In this document: one piece after another, positions 9,661-18,991 of the stretch
Position numbering within the stretch: position 1 is the stretch's first letter
Layout of the letters: every line of letters begins with the position of its first letter
Assembly (NCBI GenBank): GCA_945889625.1
Contig: CAMDCE010000043.1
Coordinates: 1-42,502, forward strand
Length of the DNA stretch: 42,502 nucleotides
Source: Asaia bogorensis
GTDB taxonomy: Bacteria > Pseudomonadota > Alphaproteobacteria > Reyranellales > Reyranellaceae
Direction of reading: 5' to 3'
Notes under the pieces: model-generated
What the model saw: the letters and a program-made list of their open reading frames with translations, nothing else
Told to the model about the DNA's origin: nothing
The model's database searches: none
Position numbers and translations under genes: made by a program

Positions 9661-10524
9661 CTAACGCCGTTCGTCGGTGCGGGCGGAAGCGGGGACCGTG
9701 GTCGTATGGCGCGCCCCGCTGATCAAGCCGTCCGACACTTCCGTCACTTGCGCGGGGTTGCGCGGCGGCACGCCGATCGCGGCGCGTTCGTGGACCGTCT
9801 TCACTTCGGCGCTGTGCCGGATCAGATTGTAGCGCAGCCCGGTATAGAGATTTATCGGGAACGGCATCACGGCGTTGAAGTCGATGATCAGGACCACGCG
9901 GGTCTGGTCGGTCTGGTTCTTCACCCAATGCTCGCGCGTGTCGTCGAACACCAGCGGCTGGCCTTCCTCCCAGAAGAAGTGATGGCCGCCGATCTCGATC
10001 CAGCATTTCTCCGGTTCGGTCGGCACGATCAGCGGATAGTGGAAGCGGATCACGCCCGCCGCCGATCCGCGGTGCGGCTCGATCTCGGCGAAACCGTGCA
10101 GGATGCTGAACAGCGCGGTATGGACGCCGGGGATCCGGCTGATCGCTTCGTAGGTGTCCGGTACGGCCGCGGTATTTTCCTTGATCTCATGGCCCCAGAT
10201 TTTCAGCAGGAAGGTCCGCCAGGCGCGGCCGGGCACGTAGAGGTCGCGGGGATGGACCTCGTGCAGCGCCGGAATGCTCTCGTGGTGGCTCAGCAGGTAG
10301 TCGAGGTCGGCCTTGATCTTGTCGTGGCTCTTCTTCAGTTCGCCCAGCATCGGAAACGCCTTCATGGCGTCCTCGCCGCCCAGCGGCAGCTTGGGCATGC
10401 GGCGCAGGATGATGTCCGACATCTTGAGATTGAACTTTTCGACCGGCTCCTGAGGCACCCAGATGTTCTTGGTGAGGTAGAAGCGGCCTTTCTGACCGAC
10501 GTTTGCTTTGTTGTCTGTTTCCAT
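9661..10524 (-). CDS. Aspartyl/asparaginyl beta-hydroxylase family dioxygenase
   Basis: A 287-residue member of the AspH family (Fe(II)/2-oxoglutarate oxygenases). The family uses two histidines rather than the usual HxD...H triad. Here they appear as EPHRG, with glycine where the carboxylate would be, and REHWVKN, followed by TRVVLIIDF, in which the Arg would bind 2-oxoglutarate. There is no membrane anchor or signal peptide, unlike LpxO-type lipid A hydroxylases. The first 90 residues have no motif I recognise. Start is taken at METDNK (10524) because AGGA lies about nine bases before it; starts at 10566 and 10587 are possible. It lies on the minus strand between the M16 gene and rimJ, breaking a common gene order. 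Substrate unknown. Confidence 0.88.
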   Translation of the reverse strand: METDNKANVGQKGRFYLTKNIWVPQEPVEKFNLKMSDIILRRMPKLPLGGEDAMKAFPMLGELKKSHDKIKADLDYLLSHHESIPALHEVHPRDLYVPGRAWRTFLLKIWGHEIKENTAAVPDTYEAISRIPGVHTALFSILHGFAEIEPHRGSAAGVIRFHYPLIVPTEPEKCWIEIGGHHFFWEEGQPLVFDDTREHWVKNQTDQTRVVLIIDFNAVMPFPINLYTGLRYNLIRHSAEVKTVHERAAIGVPPRNPAQVTEVSDGLISGARHTTTVPASARTDERR

Positions 10525-10690
10525 GACCGGTATCCTGGGACGCGAGGGGTTCGGCGGGAATTTCATACGCTGGATTGGCCATTTCAAGCCCGTAGATCGC
10601 CGCGGAGCGCGGCCGACCGTCTCAATTTCCTACGTCAAGCCTCGGAAAACATGTAACAATTCATTACCCTGCGGTTAGTATATCAGCAAC

Positions 10691-11299
10691 ATGTTCCGTT
10701 TTGCCGACGTTCCGCTGTCGCTCTCCGGGATGACCCGCATCACTGGCCGGCGGGTATATCTGCGTGCGCCGACCATGGAAGACTGGCCCGAATGGGCTGA
10801 ATTGCGGGCCCGCAGCCGCACTTTCTTGACGCCGTGGGAGCCGACCTGGCCGGACGATTCGCTGGGCCGCGACCACTTTCGCCGCCGCCTGCGCCAGCAG
10901 GTCCGCGAATGGCGCGCCGGCGAGGCCTACGGGCTGTTCGTCTTTCTCAACGACCGGCGGCGGCTGGCCGGCGGCATCAATCTCAGCAACGTGCGCCGAG
11001 GCGTCGCCCAGGCGACGTCGGTCGGTTACTGGATGGGCCAGCCCTATGCCGGCCAGGGTCTGATGACCGACGCGCTGCGCGCCATCCTGCCCTTCGTGTT
11101 CGACGAGTTGCGCCTGCACCGGCTGGAGGCCGCCTGCCTGCCGCACAACGAGCCGTCCAAGTCGGTGCTGGCCAAGGTCGGCTTCCACGAGGAAGGCCTG
11201 GCGCGGCAGTATCTGCGGATCAACGGGCAGTGGGCGGACCATCTGCTGTTCGCGCTGCTGCGCGCCGACTACGATGCGATCCTGAGAACTGCCCGTTAG
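10691..11299 (+). CDS. rimJ: GNAT N-acetyltransferase, RimJ/RimL type
   Basis: A 202-residue GNAT enzyme. RimJ-type members acetylate the N-terminal alanine of ribosomal protein S5, but the group also contains enzymes with other substrates, so the target is not certain. Seen are the N-terminal RVYLRAPTMEDWPEWAEL segment, the acetyl-CoA loop QPYAGQGLM (pattern Q-x-x-G-x-G) and the late motif NEPSKSVLAKVGFHEEG. The ATG at 10691 is the only early start. Upstream is a 166-base divergent region shared with the beta-hydroxylase gene; it must hold promoters for both, but I cannot define them. The next gene starts 12 bases downstream. Confidence 0.9.
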   Translation: MFRFADVPLSLSGMTRITGRRVYLRAPTMEDWPEWAELRARSRTFLTPWEPTWPDDSLGRDHFRRRLRQQVREWRAGEAYGLFVFLNDRRRLAGGINLSNVRRGVAQATSVGYWMGQPYAGQGLMTDALRAILPFVFDELRLHRLEAACLPHNEPSKSVLAKVGFHEEGLARQYLRINGQWADHLLFALLRADYDAILRTAR

Positions 11300-11311
11300 A
11301 GGGGACCTGCA

Positions 11312-12181
11312 ATGCGCAACCTGACGCCGGCCACCATCACCCAGACCTTCGCCGAATACTGCAAGAACGCGCCCTCGGCGCGCACCCGCGACCTGGTGGT
11401 AAGCCTCGCCAATCACCTGCACAGCTTCGTGCGCGAGAACAAGGTGACGCAGGACGAGTGGCTCGCCGGCATCGATGTGCTGACGCGCGCCGCGAAGTTC
11501 ACCGACGACAAGCGCAATGAGTTCATCCTGATCTCCGACCTGCTCGGCGTCTCCTCGCTGGTCGACATGGTGAACGCCGAGGGCTCCGGTACGACGTCGT
11601 CGTTGCTGGGACCGTTCCTCATCGAGGGCGCACCCAAGCTGCCGAACGGCGGCGACCTGTGGCGCGGCCAGGAGGGCGAGCCGCTGGTGGTGAGCGGCAA
11701 GGTCGTCGACCAGAAGGGCGCGCCCGCCAAGGGCACCGTGCTGGCGCTGTGGCAGAACGCCGGCAACGGGCTCTATGCCCAGCAGGATCCCAAGCAGGCG
11801 ACAACCAACTATCACGCACGGCTGACCGTGGCCGATGATGGCAGCTTCGCCTTCTCGACCGTGCGGCCGGTCGCCTACCAGGTACCCTATGACGGGCCGG
11901 CCGGAGACATGCTTCGCGCGCTCGGCCGCGATGCCTGGCGGCCGGCCCACCTGCACATGATGATCCACGCGCCGGGTCACAAGCCGCTGATCACCATGTT
12001 CTTCCCCGAGGACGACAAGCATCTCGACCGCGACGCGGTGTTCGGCGTGCGGGTGCCGCTGGTGATGCCGTTCAAGCGCGCCAGCGACCGCAAGGAACTG
12101 CCGGCCAATCTCGCGGCGCGCGACACGCTGCCGCTGCCGGTATGGACGGCGAAGCTCGACCTCAAGCTGCCGGCGGCTTAA
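11312..12181 (+). CDS. Intradiol ring-cleavage dioxygenase (catechol/hydroxyquinol 1,2-dioxygenase type)
   Basis: Non-heme Fe(III) enzyme that opens a catechol-type ring between the two hydroxyls. The four iron ligands are visible: Y155 (GLYAQQD), Y189 (VAYQVP), and H213 and H215 (RPAHLH). The N-terminal helical domain of about 100 residues, the length of 289 and the GPFLIEGAP segment place it with catechol or hydroxyquinol 1,2-dioxygenases rather than with protocatechuate 3,4-dioxygenase subunits. No other aromatic-pathway gene (muconate cycloisomerase, maleylacetate reductase) is nearby, so the substrate cannot be deduced from context. AGGGGACC precedes the ATG and rimJ ends 12 bases upstream. 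The end converges with uvrB. Confidence 0.9.
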   Translation: MRNLTPATITQTFAEYCKNAPSARTRDLVVSLANHLHSFVRENKVTQDEWLAGIDVLTRAAKFTDDKRNEFILISDLLGVSSLVDMVNAEGSGTTSSLLGPFLIEGAPKLPNGGDLWRGQEGEPLVVSGKVVDQKGAPAKGTVLALWQNAGNGLYAQQDPKQATTNYHARLTVADDGSFAFSTVRPVAYQVPYDGPAGDMLRALGRDAWRPAHLHMMIHAPGHKPLITMFFPEDDKHLDRDAVFGVRVPLVMPFKRASDRKELPANLAARDTLPLPVWTAKLDLKLPAA

Positions 12182-12205
12182 CGCGTCCTTACGCGTTAAC
12201 GTGCT

Positions 12206-14395
<2,190 letters not shown>

Positions 14396-14402
14396 GGCCT
14401 GC

Positions 14403-14408
14403 ATTATA
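14403..14408 (-). promoter_or_regulatory. Candidate -10 box (TATAAT) at the uvrB start
   Basis: On the minus strand the sequence reads TATAATGCAGGCCATG, a perfect -10 consensus with seven bases before the 14395 ATG. If used, transcription would begin at or next to that ATG, giving a leaderless message. The best -35 match (TTGCAG) is 19 bases upstream and poor, so confidence is low. I found no GTTC-N7-GTTC LexA site here. Confidence 0.3.
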
Positions 14409-14451
14409 TGATGCCCGAGGCGGGCCCCTGCAATGCTACTTCTGTCGTCTC

Positions 14452-14540
14452 GCGCGGGGTAAACCCCGCGCCGGAGCGTAGCGAAGGACCTCATCGTCTC
14501 TTGCCAGGGGCATGAGATCCATCGCTGCGCTCAGGATGAC
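14452..14540. repeat. Hairpin plus REP-like imperfect palindrome between uvrB and the permease gene
   Basis: Two structures lie side by side. First, a perfect 8-base stem GCGCGGGG-TAAA-CCCCGCGC (14452-14471). Second, a 21-base arm GAGCGTAGCGAAGGACCTCAT (14474-14494; motif of 21 given as positions, core AGCGAAGGACCT) whose complement recurs at 14512-14532 with three mismatches, separated by a 17-base loop and ending AGGATGAC. The core resembles intergenic palindromes of the form GTCATCCTGAGC...AGCGAAGGATCT found scattered in many proteobacterial genomes. A related copy is at 42301. It lies entirely between genes. Confidence 0.7.
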
Positions 14541-14552
14541 AAGACCTCGCAA

Positions 14553-15284
14553 ATGCCCGATCTCCTCGCTCTTCCCTTCCTGATCGCCGCTGTCGTGGCC
14601 TGCGTTGCCGGGATGGTACGCGGCTTCGCCGGATTCGGCGCGGCGATGGTGATGACGCCGGTCTTTTCGGCGCTCTATGGTCCCGCGATCGGCATCGCGC
14701 TTTGCCTGCTGATGGAGATCGTCGTCGTGCTGCCACTGCTGCCGCGCGTCGTCCGCCTGGTCGACTGGCGCCGCATCGGGGTGCTCATGGTGGCCGCCGT
14801 TGTCGGCGTGCCGCTAGGCAACCTTCTCCTCACCTCGGTCGATCCCGAGCCGACGCGCTGGGCGATCTCGGTCATCGTGCTGATGGCGGTCGTCATGCTG
14901 GCGAGCGGCTGGCGTTACCATGGCAAGCCGCGCCTGCCGGCGACCCTGGCAGCGGGCGCCACCAGCGGCTTTCTCAACGGCTTCTCCGGCATGGCCGGCC
15001 CGCCGATCGTCTTCTACTACCTTGCCGGTAACGAATCGGTAACGCGGGTGCGCGCCAACCTTACGACTTACTTCGTGTTCGTCGATCTGGCGGCCTTGTC
15101 GGTGTTCATCGGCCGCGACCTGATCGGCTGGAATACCGGCGTTCAGGCGGTCTTCCTGGCGCCCGCGGTCGTGCTGGGCGGCCTGCTGGGCGAGCGTCTG
15201 TTCCCGTTGGCCAGCGAGGTCTTCTACCGCCGCCTTGCCCTTGGCCTGCTGGTCGCCGTGGCGATCGGCGCCTTGATCCTGTGA
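14553..15284 (+). CDS. TauE/SafE family (DUF81) membrane permease
   Basis: A 243-residue integral membrane protein with about seven or eight hydrophobic helices. It shows the two half-repeats typical of the TauE/SafE family: GMVRGFAGFGAAMV near the N-terminus and SGFLNGFSGMAGPPIVFYYL in the middle (the family's G-x-G-G-F-x-x-P-like loop; shown in part). Members are proposed exporters of sulfite or sulfonates, but substrates are known for very few, and nothing around this gene identifies one. The ATG at 14553 has no clear ribosome site. The gene begins 13 bases after the REP-like palindrome, and the next gene is 24 bases downstream. Confidence 0.85.
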   Translation: MPDLLALPFLIAAVVACVAGMVRGFAGFGAAMVMTPVFSALYGPAIGIALCLLMEIVVVLPLLPRVVRLVDWRRIGVLMVAAVVGVPLGNLLLTSVDPEPTRWAISVIVLMAVVMLASGWRYHGKPRLPATLAAGATSGFLNGFSGMAGPPIVFYYLAGNESVTRVRANLTTYFVFVDLAALSVFIGRDLIGWNTGVQAVFLAPAVVLGGLLGERLFPLASEVFYRRLALGLLVAVAIGALIL

Positions 15285-15308
15285 CGCAAGCCGGGTAGCG
15301 GGGCGGAT

Positions 15309-16082
15309 ATGCAGATCTGGGGAAAGATCGTCGGAGGGACGGCAGGCTTCGCCATCGGCGGGCCGATCGCGGCATTGCTGGGCGTCATGGCCGGCCATGC
15401 CGTCGATCACTATGTGCTGGAAGGCCGCGTCAGCAGCGAGACCGCGCCAGCCGCGTCGCGCGATCCGAAAGATCATCCCGGCCTGCGCGAGGTCGGATTC
15501 ACCATCGGCATGATTGCGTTGGGCGCCAAGATGGCGCGGGTCGATGGCGAAGTGACACGTCGCGAGGTCGAGGCCTTTCGCTCCTTCTTCCAGGTGCCGC
15601 CGGGCGAGGAGAAGAACGTCGAGCGTTTCTTCGATCTCGCCAAGCGCGATGCAGCGGGCTTCGAGACCTATGCGCGGCAGGTGGCGGCGCTGTTTCCCGA
15701 TGCGCCGGATATCCTCGAAAGCGTGCTCGAGGGACTGTTCTCGATCGCCGAGGCCGACGGGCGGAGCGGCCCCGCGGAAGCCGAGTATCTCGCCCAGGTC
15801 GCCCGCATCTTCGGCCTCGACAGCAACCGTTTCGAGCGCGCCAAGGCAGCAGCACTCGGTGTCGTCGAATGCGAAGCCTGCGTCATCCTGGGCATCGATC
15901 CGCTGGCGACCGACGAGCAGATCCGCGAGGCCTGGCTGCGGCTGGTCCGCGCCAACCATCCCGACCGCTTGATCGCCCAGGGCCTGCCCGAGGAGGCGAT
16001 CGCCGTCGCCAACCGCAAGCTCGCCATGATCAACGACGCCTACGACCGGCTGAAGCGCGAGCGCGGGTTGGTCGCCGCCTGA
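15309..16082 (+). CDS. TerB/J-domain membrane co-chaperone (DjlA-like)
   Basis: A 257-residue protein with the DjlA layout. The N-terminus is glycine-rich and hydrophobic (about residues 4-30: GKIVGGTAGFAIGGPIAALL in part), suggesting membrane insertion. A TerB-like acidic helical domain follows (about 60-180), then a C-terminal J domain with the essential HPD at residues 217-219. J domains stimulate DnaK ATPase; E. coli DjlA does this at the inner membrane. The client here is unknown. It lies just ahead of the cell wall amidase gene and rnpB, an order I recall from several alphaproteobacteria. The start is the first ATG, with GGGGCGG upstream. Confidence 0.88.
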   Translation: MQIWGKIVGGTAGFAIGGPIAALLGVMAGHAVDHYVLEGRVSSETAPAASRDPKDHPGLREVGFTIGMIALGAKMARVDGEVTRREVEAFRSFFQVPPGEEKNVERFFDLAKRDAAGFETYARQVAALFPDAPDILESVLEGLFSIAEADGRSGPAEAEYLAQVARIFGLDSNRFERAKAAALGVVECEACVILGIDPLATDEQIREAWLRLVRANHPDRLIAQGLPEEAIAVANRKLAMINDAYDRLKRERGLVAA

Positions 16083-16084
16083 CG

Positions 16085-16771
16085 ATGCACATCGTCAAGC
16101 ATCCGTCGCCTAACCACGCGCCGCGCACCGACGACCCTGTCGACATCCTTGTCCTGCACTACACGGAGTTGCCGCTGCAGGGGTCGCTTGAGATCCTGAG
16201 CGACGACAAGCGCGCGGGCAGGGTGAGCGCGCACTATGTTCTGGCCGAGGATGGCACCGCCTATCGGCTCGTTCCGGAGGATCGTACCGCCTGGCACGCC
16301 GGCCCTTCGTACTGGCGCGGTCGCGAGGCGCTCAACGCCACCTCGATCGGTGTCGAGATCGTGAACCTGCACGGCGACCGGCACGATTATCCGCCGCCGC
16401 AGATCGCAGCGCTGATCGACCTCTGCCATGGCATCATCGCCCGCCATCCCGCCATCGTGGCCCGCAACGTCGTCGGCCATTCCGACATCGCCCCGCAGCG
16501 CAAGATCGATCCCGGCCGGCGCTTCCCCTGGGCGACGCTGGCGGCCGCCGGCATCGGGCTGTGGCCGAAGGCGGGCAGGCGGCCGATCGACGGCAAGCTC
16601 CATCCGGCGCTGCAGCGCTTTGGCTACGCCGCCCCGGTCGCCGTCCCACCGAAGGAGATCGTGAAGGCCTTCCAGCGCCATTTCCGCCCCGCTCAGGTCG
16701 ACGGCATGCCCGATTCCGAGACGCTCGGCCTGCTGGCCGACCTGCTTGACCAGGTAGGGGGAGCGGCCTAG
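16085..16771 (+). CDS. N-acetylmuramoyl-L-alanine amidase (Amidase_2, AmiD/AmpD type)
   Basis: Zinc amidase that cuts the bond between N-acetylmuramic acid and the stem peptide in murein or its fragments. In 228 residues it carries the Amidase_2 zinc ligands: H25 in LVLHYTE, the histidine of WHAGPS region (AWHAG), and GHSDIAP with the downstream KIDPG that completes the site. A short C-terminal region (about 175-225, HPALQRFGY to DGMPDSET) resembles a peptidoglycan-binding domain, which favours the AmiD rather than the shorter AmpD type. There is no signal peptide, so the protein may be cytoplasmic. The ATG at 16085 is two bases after the J-domain gene stop, and a clear ribosome site is lacking, suggesting coupling to the gene before it. 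Confidence 0.88.
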   Translation: MHIVKHPSPNHAPRTDDPVDILVLHYTELPLQGSLEILSDDKRAGRVSAHYVLAEDGTAYRLVPEDRTAWHAGPSYWRGREALNATSIGVEIVNLHGDRHDYPPPQIAALIDLCHGIIARHPAIVARNVVGHSDIAPQRKIDPGRRFPWATLAAAGIGLWPKAGRRPIDGKLHPALQRFGYAAPVAVPPKEIVKAFQRHFRPAQVDGMPDSETLGLLADLLDQVGGAA

Positions 16772-16783
16772 TCAGGCCCCGTG

Positions 16784-17190
16784 GGTCAGACGGCCGGATG
16801 GCTGCGCTGGGGCGGGCAACCGCTTCGGTGAGGAAAGTCCGGGCTCCACGGAGACACGGTGCCGGCTAACGGCCGGCGGGGGCGACCCCAGGGAAAGTGC
16901 CACAGAGAACAGACCGCCTGCCCGGCCCGTCTTTTGGCGGAAAACCGGGCCGGTAAGGGTGAAACGGTGGGGTAAGAGCCCACCGCGCGACCGGCAACGG
17001 AAGCGGCACGGCAAACCCCACCGGGAGCAAGACCAAATAGGGGCGACACGCCGGGCAACCGGCAGCGGTGTTTCCGCGTCGTCGCCCGGGTCGGTCGCGC
17101 GAGGTGTCCGGCAACGGGCATCCCAGAGGAATGGCCATCCATCGCCCTTTCGGGGGCGGGGACAGAACCCGGCTTACAGGCCGTCTGACC
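16784..17190 (+). ncRNA. rnpB: RNase P RNA, bacterial class A
   Basis: Catalytic RNA that removes the 5' leader of tRNA precursors. The ends pair exactly: GGTCAGACGGCC (16784-16795) with GGCCGTCTGACC (17179-17190), forming helix P1. Conserved core segments are present in order: GAGGAAAGTCCGGGCTCC (16830s), CACAGAGAACAGACCGCC (around 16902), GGTAAGGGTGAAACGGTGGGGTAAGAGCCCACCG (given in part: GGTAAGGGTGAAACGGTG), and near the 3' end ACAGAACCCGGCTTACAGG-like bases. The length of about 407 fits alphaproteobacterial class A molecules. It begins 12 bases after the amidase stop. Ends are set by the P1 pairing; the mature 3' end may be a few bases longer. Confidence 0.97.
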
Positions 17191-17218
17191 TGCTCTGCTC
17201 CAGTTCCAATGCTGCGCA

Positions 17219-17240
17219 GGGGTCCCCCGGGGAGGACCCC
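17219..17240 (+). terminator. GC hairpin downstream of rnpB, possible terminator
   Basis: GGGGTCC (17219-17225) pairs with GGACCCC (17234-17240) around the loop CCCGGGGA. It lies 28 bases after the rnpB P1 helix. There is no T run, so it is not a standard rho-independent terminator; it may instead stop 3' exonucleases or mark the processed end. Confidence 0.4.
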
Positions 17241-17246
17241 CGGAAT

Positions 17247-17332
17247 GTGAGAAACAATCGCCGAAAAGCCCGTCGCATCTGCATTTTATGTTTCTCACCG
17301 AGGTGAGAAATCGGTGAGAAACGCGTGAGAAG
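17247..17332 (+). promoter_or_regulatory. GTGAGAA array: palindrome plus three copies at an 11-base period
   Basis: GTGAGAA(A) occurs at 17247, 17303, 17314 and 17325. The last three are exactly 11 bases apart, about one helical turn, so a protein could contact one face of the DNA. The first of these is also half of a perfect palindrome TTTCTCACC-GA-GGTGAGAAA (17291-17310). This looks like an operator. I do not recognise the regulator; it differs from the MraZ box found 140 bases downstream in both word and period. Confidence 0.6.
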
Positions 17333-17467
17333 CCATTGAAAAGGCAGGGCCAAGGGCAATGTCTCAATCAATCTCTTGCGTCAGAATCCCCATCAGCCAC
17401 AATAGATGTTGGGGGTAAGGCCTTCAGATTCCTTGGCGATTCGCGCTTTTCGAATTGCGCCCCGGGA

Positions 17468-17495
17468 AATCCCATGATATCCCATTATATCCCGT
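17468..17495 (-). promoter_or_regulatory. MraZ box (three 10-base-spaced TGGGA-type repeats, minus strand)
   Basis: On the plus strand TCCCA, TCCCA and TCCCG begin at 17470, 17480 and 17490, so the minus strand reads CGGGATATAATGGGATATCATGGGAT (repeat units TGGGAT or CGGGAT every 10 bases). E. coli MraZ is known to bind direct TGGGN repeats separated by five bases upstream of its own gene, which is the same period. The box lies about 60 bases before the mraZ start, so autorepression of the dcw operon is the natural reading. Confidence 0.82.
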
Positions 17496-17552
17496 GTATC
17501 GGTTTACGGCGGAGCGTGGGGCATCGCCGGCGGGATCCAGGGGGAGAGGGCC

Positions 17553-18032
17553 GTGGCATTCCGGTCCGAAATCCTGATCAAGCTCGATAAGAAAGGCCGG
17601 GTCCTTCTGCCCGCCGCCTTCCGTGACGAGTTGCCGGCCGACGACCGCGGTGCTTTCGTCCTCTATCACTCGCCCAACCTGCCCGGCGTCGTGAACGGCA
17701 ATTCGCGCCTGGGCTTCGACGCCATGCTCGATCGTCTGCGTCTCGAGGCGCTCGGCCCCAAGGGCTCGCTCAAGGTGGCGCTCGACGACGAAGCCTTCGA
17801 TCCCGCCGGTTATCTTTCGGCGAGCGCCCGCGCCATTCCCCTGGAGCCGGACGGCCGCTTCTCGCTGCCCGCCGAATTCGCTGAAGTGCTCGAGATCGCC
17901 GACGGCGTCATGCTGATCGGCAAAGGCGATAAGTTCCAGCTCTGGAATCCCAAGCGCTGGCAGGCCCGCCGCGACGGCGATCGCGACAAGATGGCGGCGT
18001 TTGTGCGCGGCCTGGGGGGAGGCGAGGCATGA
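17553..18032 (+). CDS. mraZ: Transcriptional regulator MraZ (GTG start)
   Basis: First gene of the dcw cluster; MraZ is a ring-forming DNA-binding protein that represses its own operon in E. coli. The 159 residues contain two SpoVT-AbrB-type half-domains with the paired motif D-K-K-G-R-x-x-L-P ([13 protein letters not shown], about residues 12-25) and D-G-R-x-x-L-P ([13 protein letters not shown], about 98-111). The GTG at 17553 is preceded by a purine-rich GGGGGAGAGGG; no ATG is available at this end. Its stop overlaps the rsmH ATG. A matching MraZ box lies upstream, so target and regulator are both present. Confidence 0.96.
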   Translation: MAFRSEILIKLDKKGRVLLPAAFRDELPADDRGAFVLYHSPNLPGVVNGNSRLGFDAMLDRLRLEALGPKGSLKVALDDEAFDPAGYLSASARAIPLEPDGRFSLPAEFAEVLEIADGVMLIGKGDKFQLWNPKRWQARRDGDRDKMAAFVRGLGGGEA

Positions 18033-18991
18033 GCCGCGCCGCTCATATCCCCGTCATGGCACGCGAAGTCGTCGATGCGCTGCAGCCGCGCGACGGCGGC
18101 CGCTATGTCGACGGCACGTTCGGCGGCGGCGGCTATACGTCCGCCTTGCTCGATGAAGCCGATTGCCAGGTCATCGCCATCGACCGCGATCCCAGTGCGA
18201 TCGCGGCCGGGCAGGCGCTGGCGGCGCGCTATGCGCCGAGGCTGCGCCTGATCGAAGGCCGCTTCGGCGACATGGCCGATCTTCTATCGGCTGAAGGCGT
18301 CGATGACGTCGATGGCGTGGCGCTCGATCTTGGCGTCTCGTCGATGCAGTTCGACCAGGCCGAGCGCGGCTTTTCCTTCCGCGCCTCGGGTCCGCTCGAC
18401 ATGCGCATGGCCAGGAGCGGATCGTCGGCCGCAGATCTGGTGAACGACAGCGAGGAGAGCGAGCTCGCCGATATCATCTGGCGCTATGGCGAGGAGCGGA
18501 AGAGTCGCCGCGTTGCCCACGCCATCGTCGAGCAGCGCAAGCAGAAGCGCATCGAGACGACGGCCGAGCTGGCCAGCATCGTGCGCCGCGCCGTGGGCCC
18601 ACAGGCCAAGGACGACAGCGATCCCGCGACGCGCACCTTCCAGGCGCTGCGCATCGCGGTGAACGACGAACTGGGCGAGCTCGAGCGCGGCCTGGCCGCC
18701 GCCGAGCAGGTGCTCGCTGCAGGCGGCCGGCTGGCCGTCGTGTCGTTCCATTCCTTGGAGGACCGTGCGGTCAAGGAATTCGTGCGTGCCCGGGCGGGCC
18801 GCGTGCCCGGTCCATCGCGTCACGCGCCGCCGCGCGCCGCCGAGAACGCCACGACCTTGCGCGACCTCACGCGCAAGCCTGTGCTGCCGTCGGGTTCCGA
18901 GGTCGCCGCCAATCCGCGCGCCCGTTCGGCACGGCTGCGCGTCGCCGAGAAGCTTGCTGCCCAGGGCCAATTGCCTGGAGGCCGCGCATGA
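18029..18991 (+). CDS. rsmH: 16S rRNA (cytosine-1402 N4)-methyltransferase
   Basis: RsmH (MraW) methylates N4 of C1402 in 16S rRNA, in the decoding centre, using SAM. The 320-residue protein opens [13 protein letters not shown], then has the SAM-binding loop [14 protein letters not shown], the acidic end of strand 2 (AIDRDP), [10 protein letters not shown] and the late signature [15 protein letters not shown]; these are all characteristic of the family. The ATG overlaps the mraZ stop (ATGA) and the stop overlaps the ftsL start (ATGA). The position directly after mraZ is conserved across bacteria. Confidence 0.98.
   Translation: MSRAAHIPVMAREVVDALQPRDGGRYVDGTFGGGGYTSALLDEADCQVIAIDRDPSAIAAGQALAARYAPRLRLIEGRFGDMADLLSAEGVDDVDGVALDLGVSSMQFDQAERGFSFRASGPLDMRMARSGSSAADLVNDSEESELADIIWRYGEERKSRRVAHAIVEQRKQKRIETTAELASIVRRAVGPQAKDDSDPATRTFQALRIAVNDELGELERGLAAAEQVLAAGGRLAVVSFHSLEDRAVKEFVRARAGRVPGPSRHAPPRAAENATTLRDLTRKPVLPSGSEVAANPRARSARLRVAEKLAAQGQLPGGRA

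Larger units (their letters stand above)
17191..17552. other. 362-base non-coding control region between rnpB and mraZ
   Basis: No gene is visible here. In order it holds: a GC hairpin just after rnpB (17219-17240), a GTGAGAAA word (17247), a perfect palindrome joined to an 11-base-period GTGAGAA tandem (17291-17332), about 130 bases without an evident motif, the MraZ box (17468-17495), and the mraZ ribosome site (purine-rich GGGGGAGAGGG, about 17540-17550). It is the likely start of transcription for the whole dcw cluster. I could not fix a -35/-10 pair by eye. Confidence 0.8.

Noticed and set aside
17303..17332. GTGAGAA tandem as a CRISPR array
   Set aside because: Units are 7-8 bases with 3-4 base gaps, far too short for repeats and spacers, and no cas gene is present.
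16786..17371. Several open frames of 60-193 codons across rnpB
   Set aside because: The sequence is a structural RNA with paired ends and conserved core; the frames have no homology that I recognise.
17336..17590. 84-codon frame between rnpB and mraZ
   Set aside because: It runs through the MraZ box and into mraZ in another frame, with no ribosome site or conserved character.
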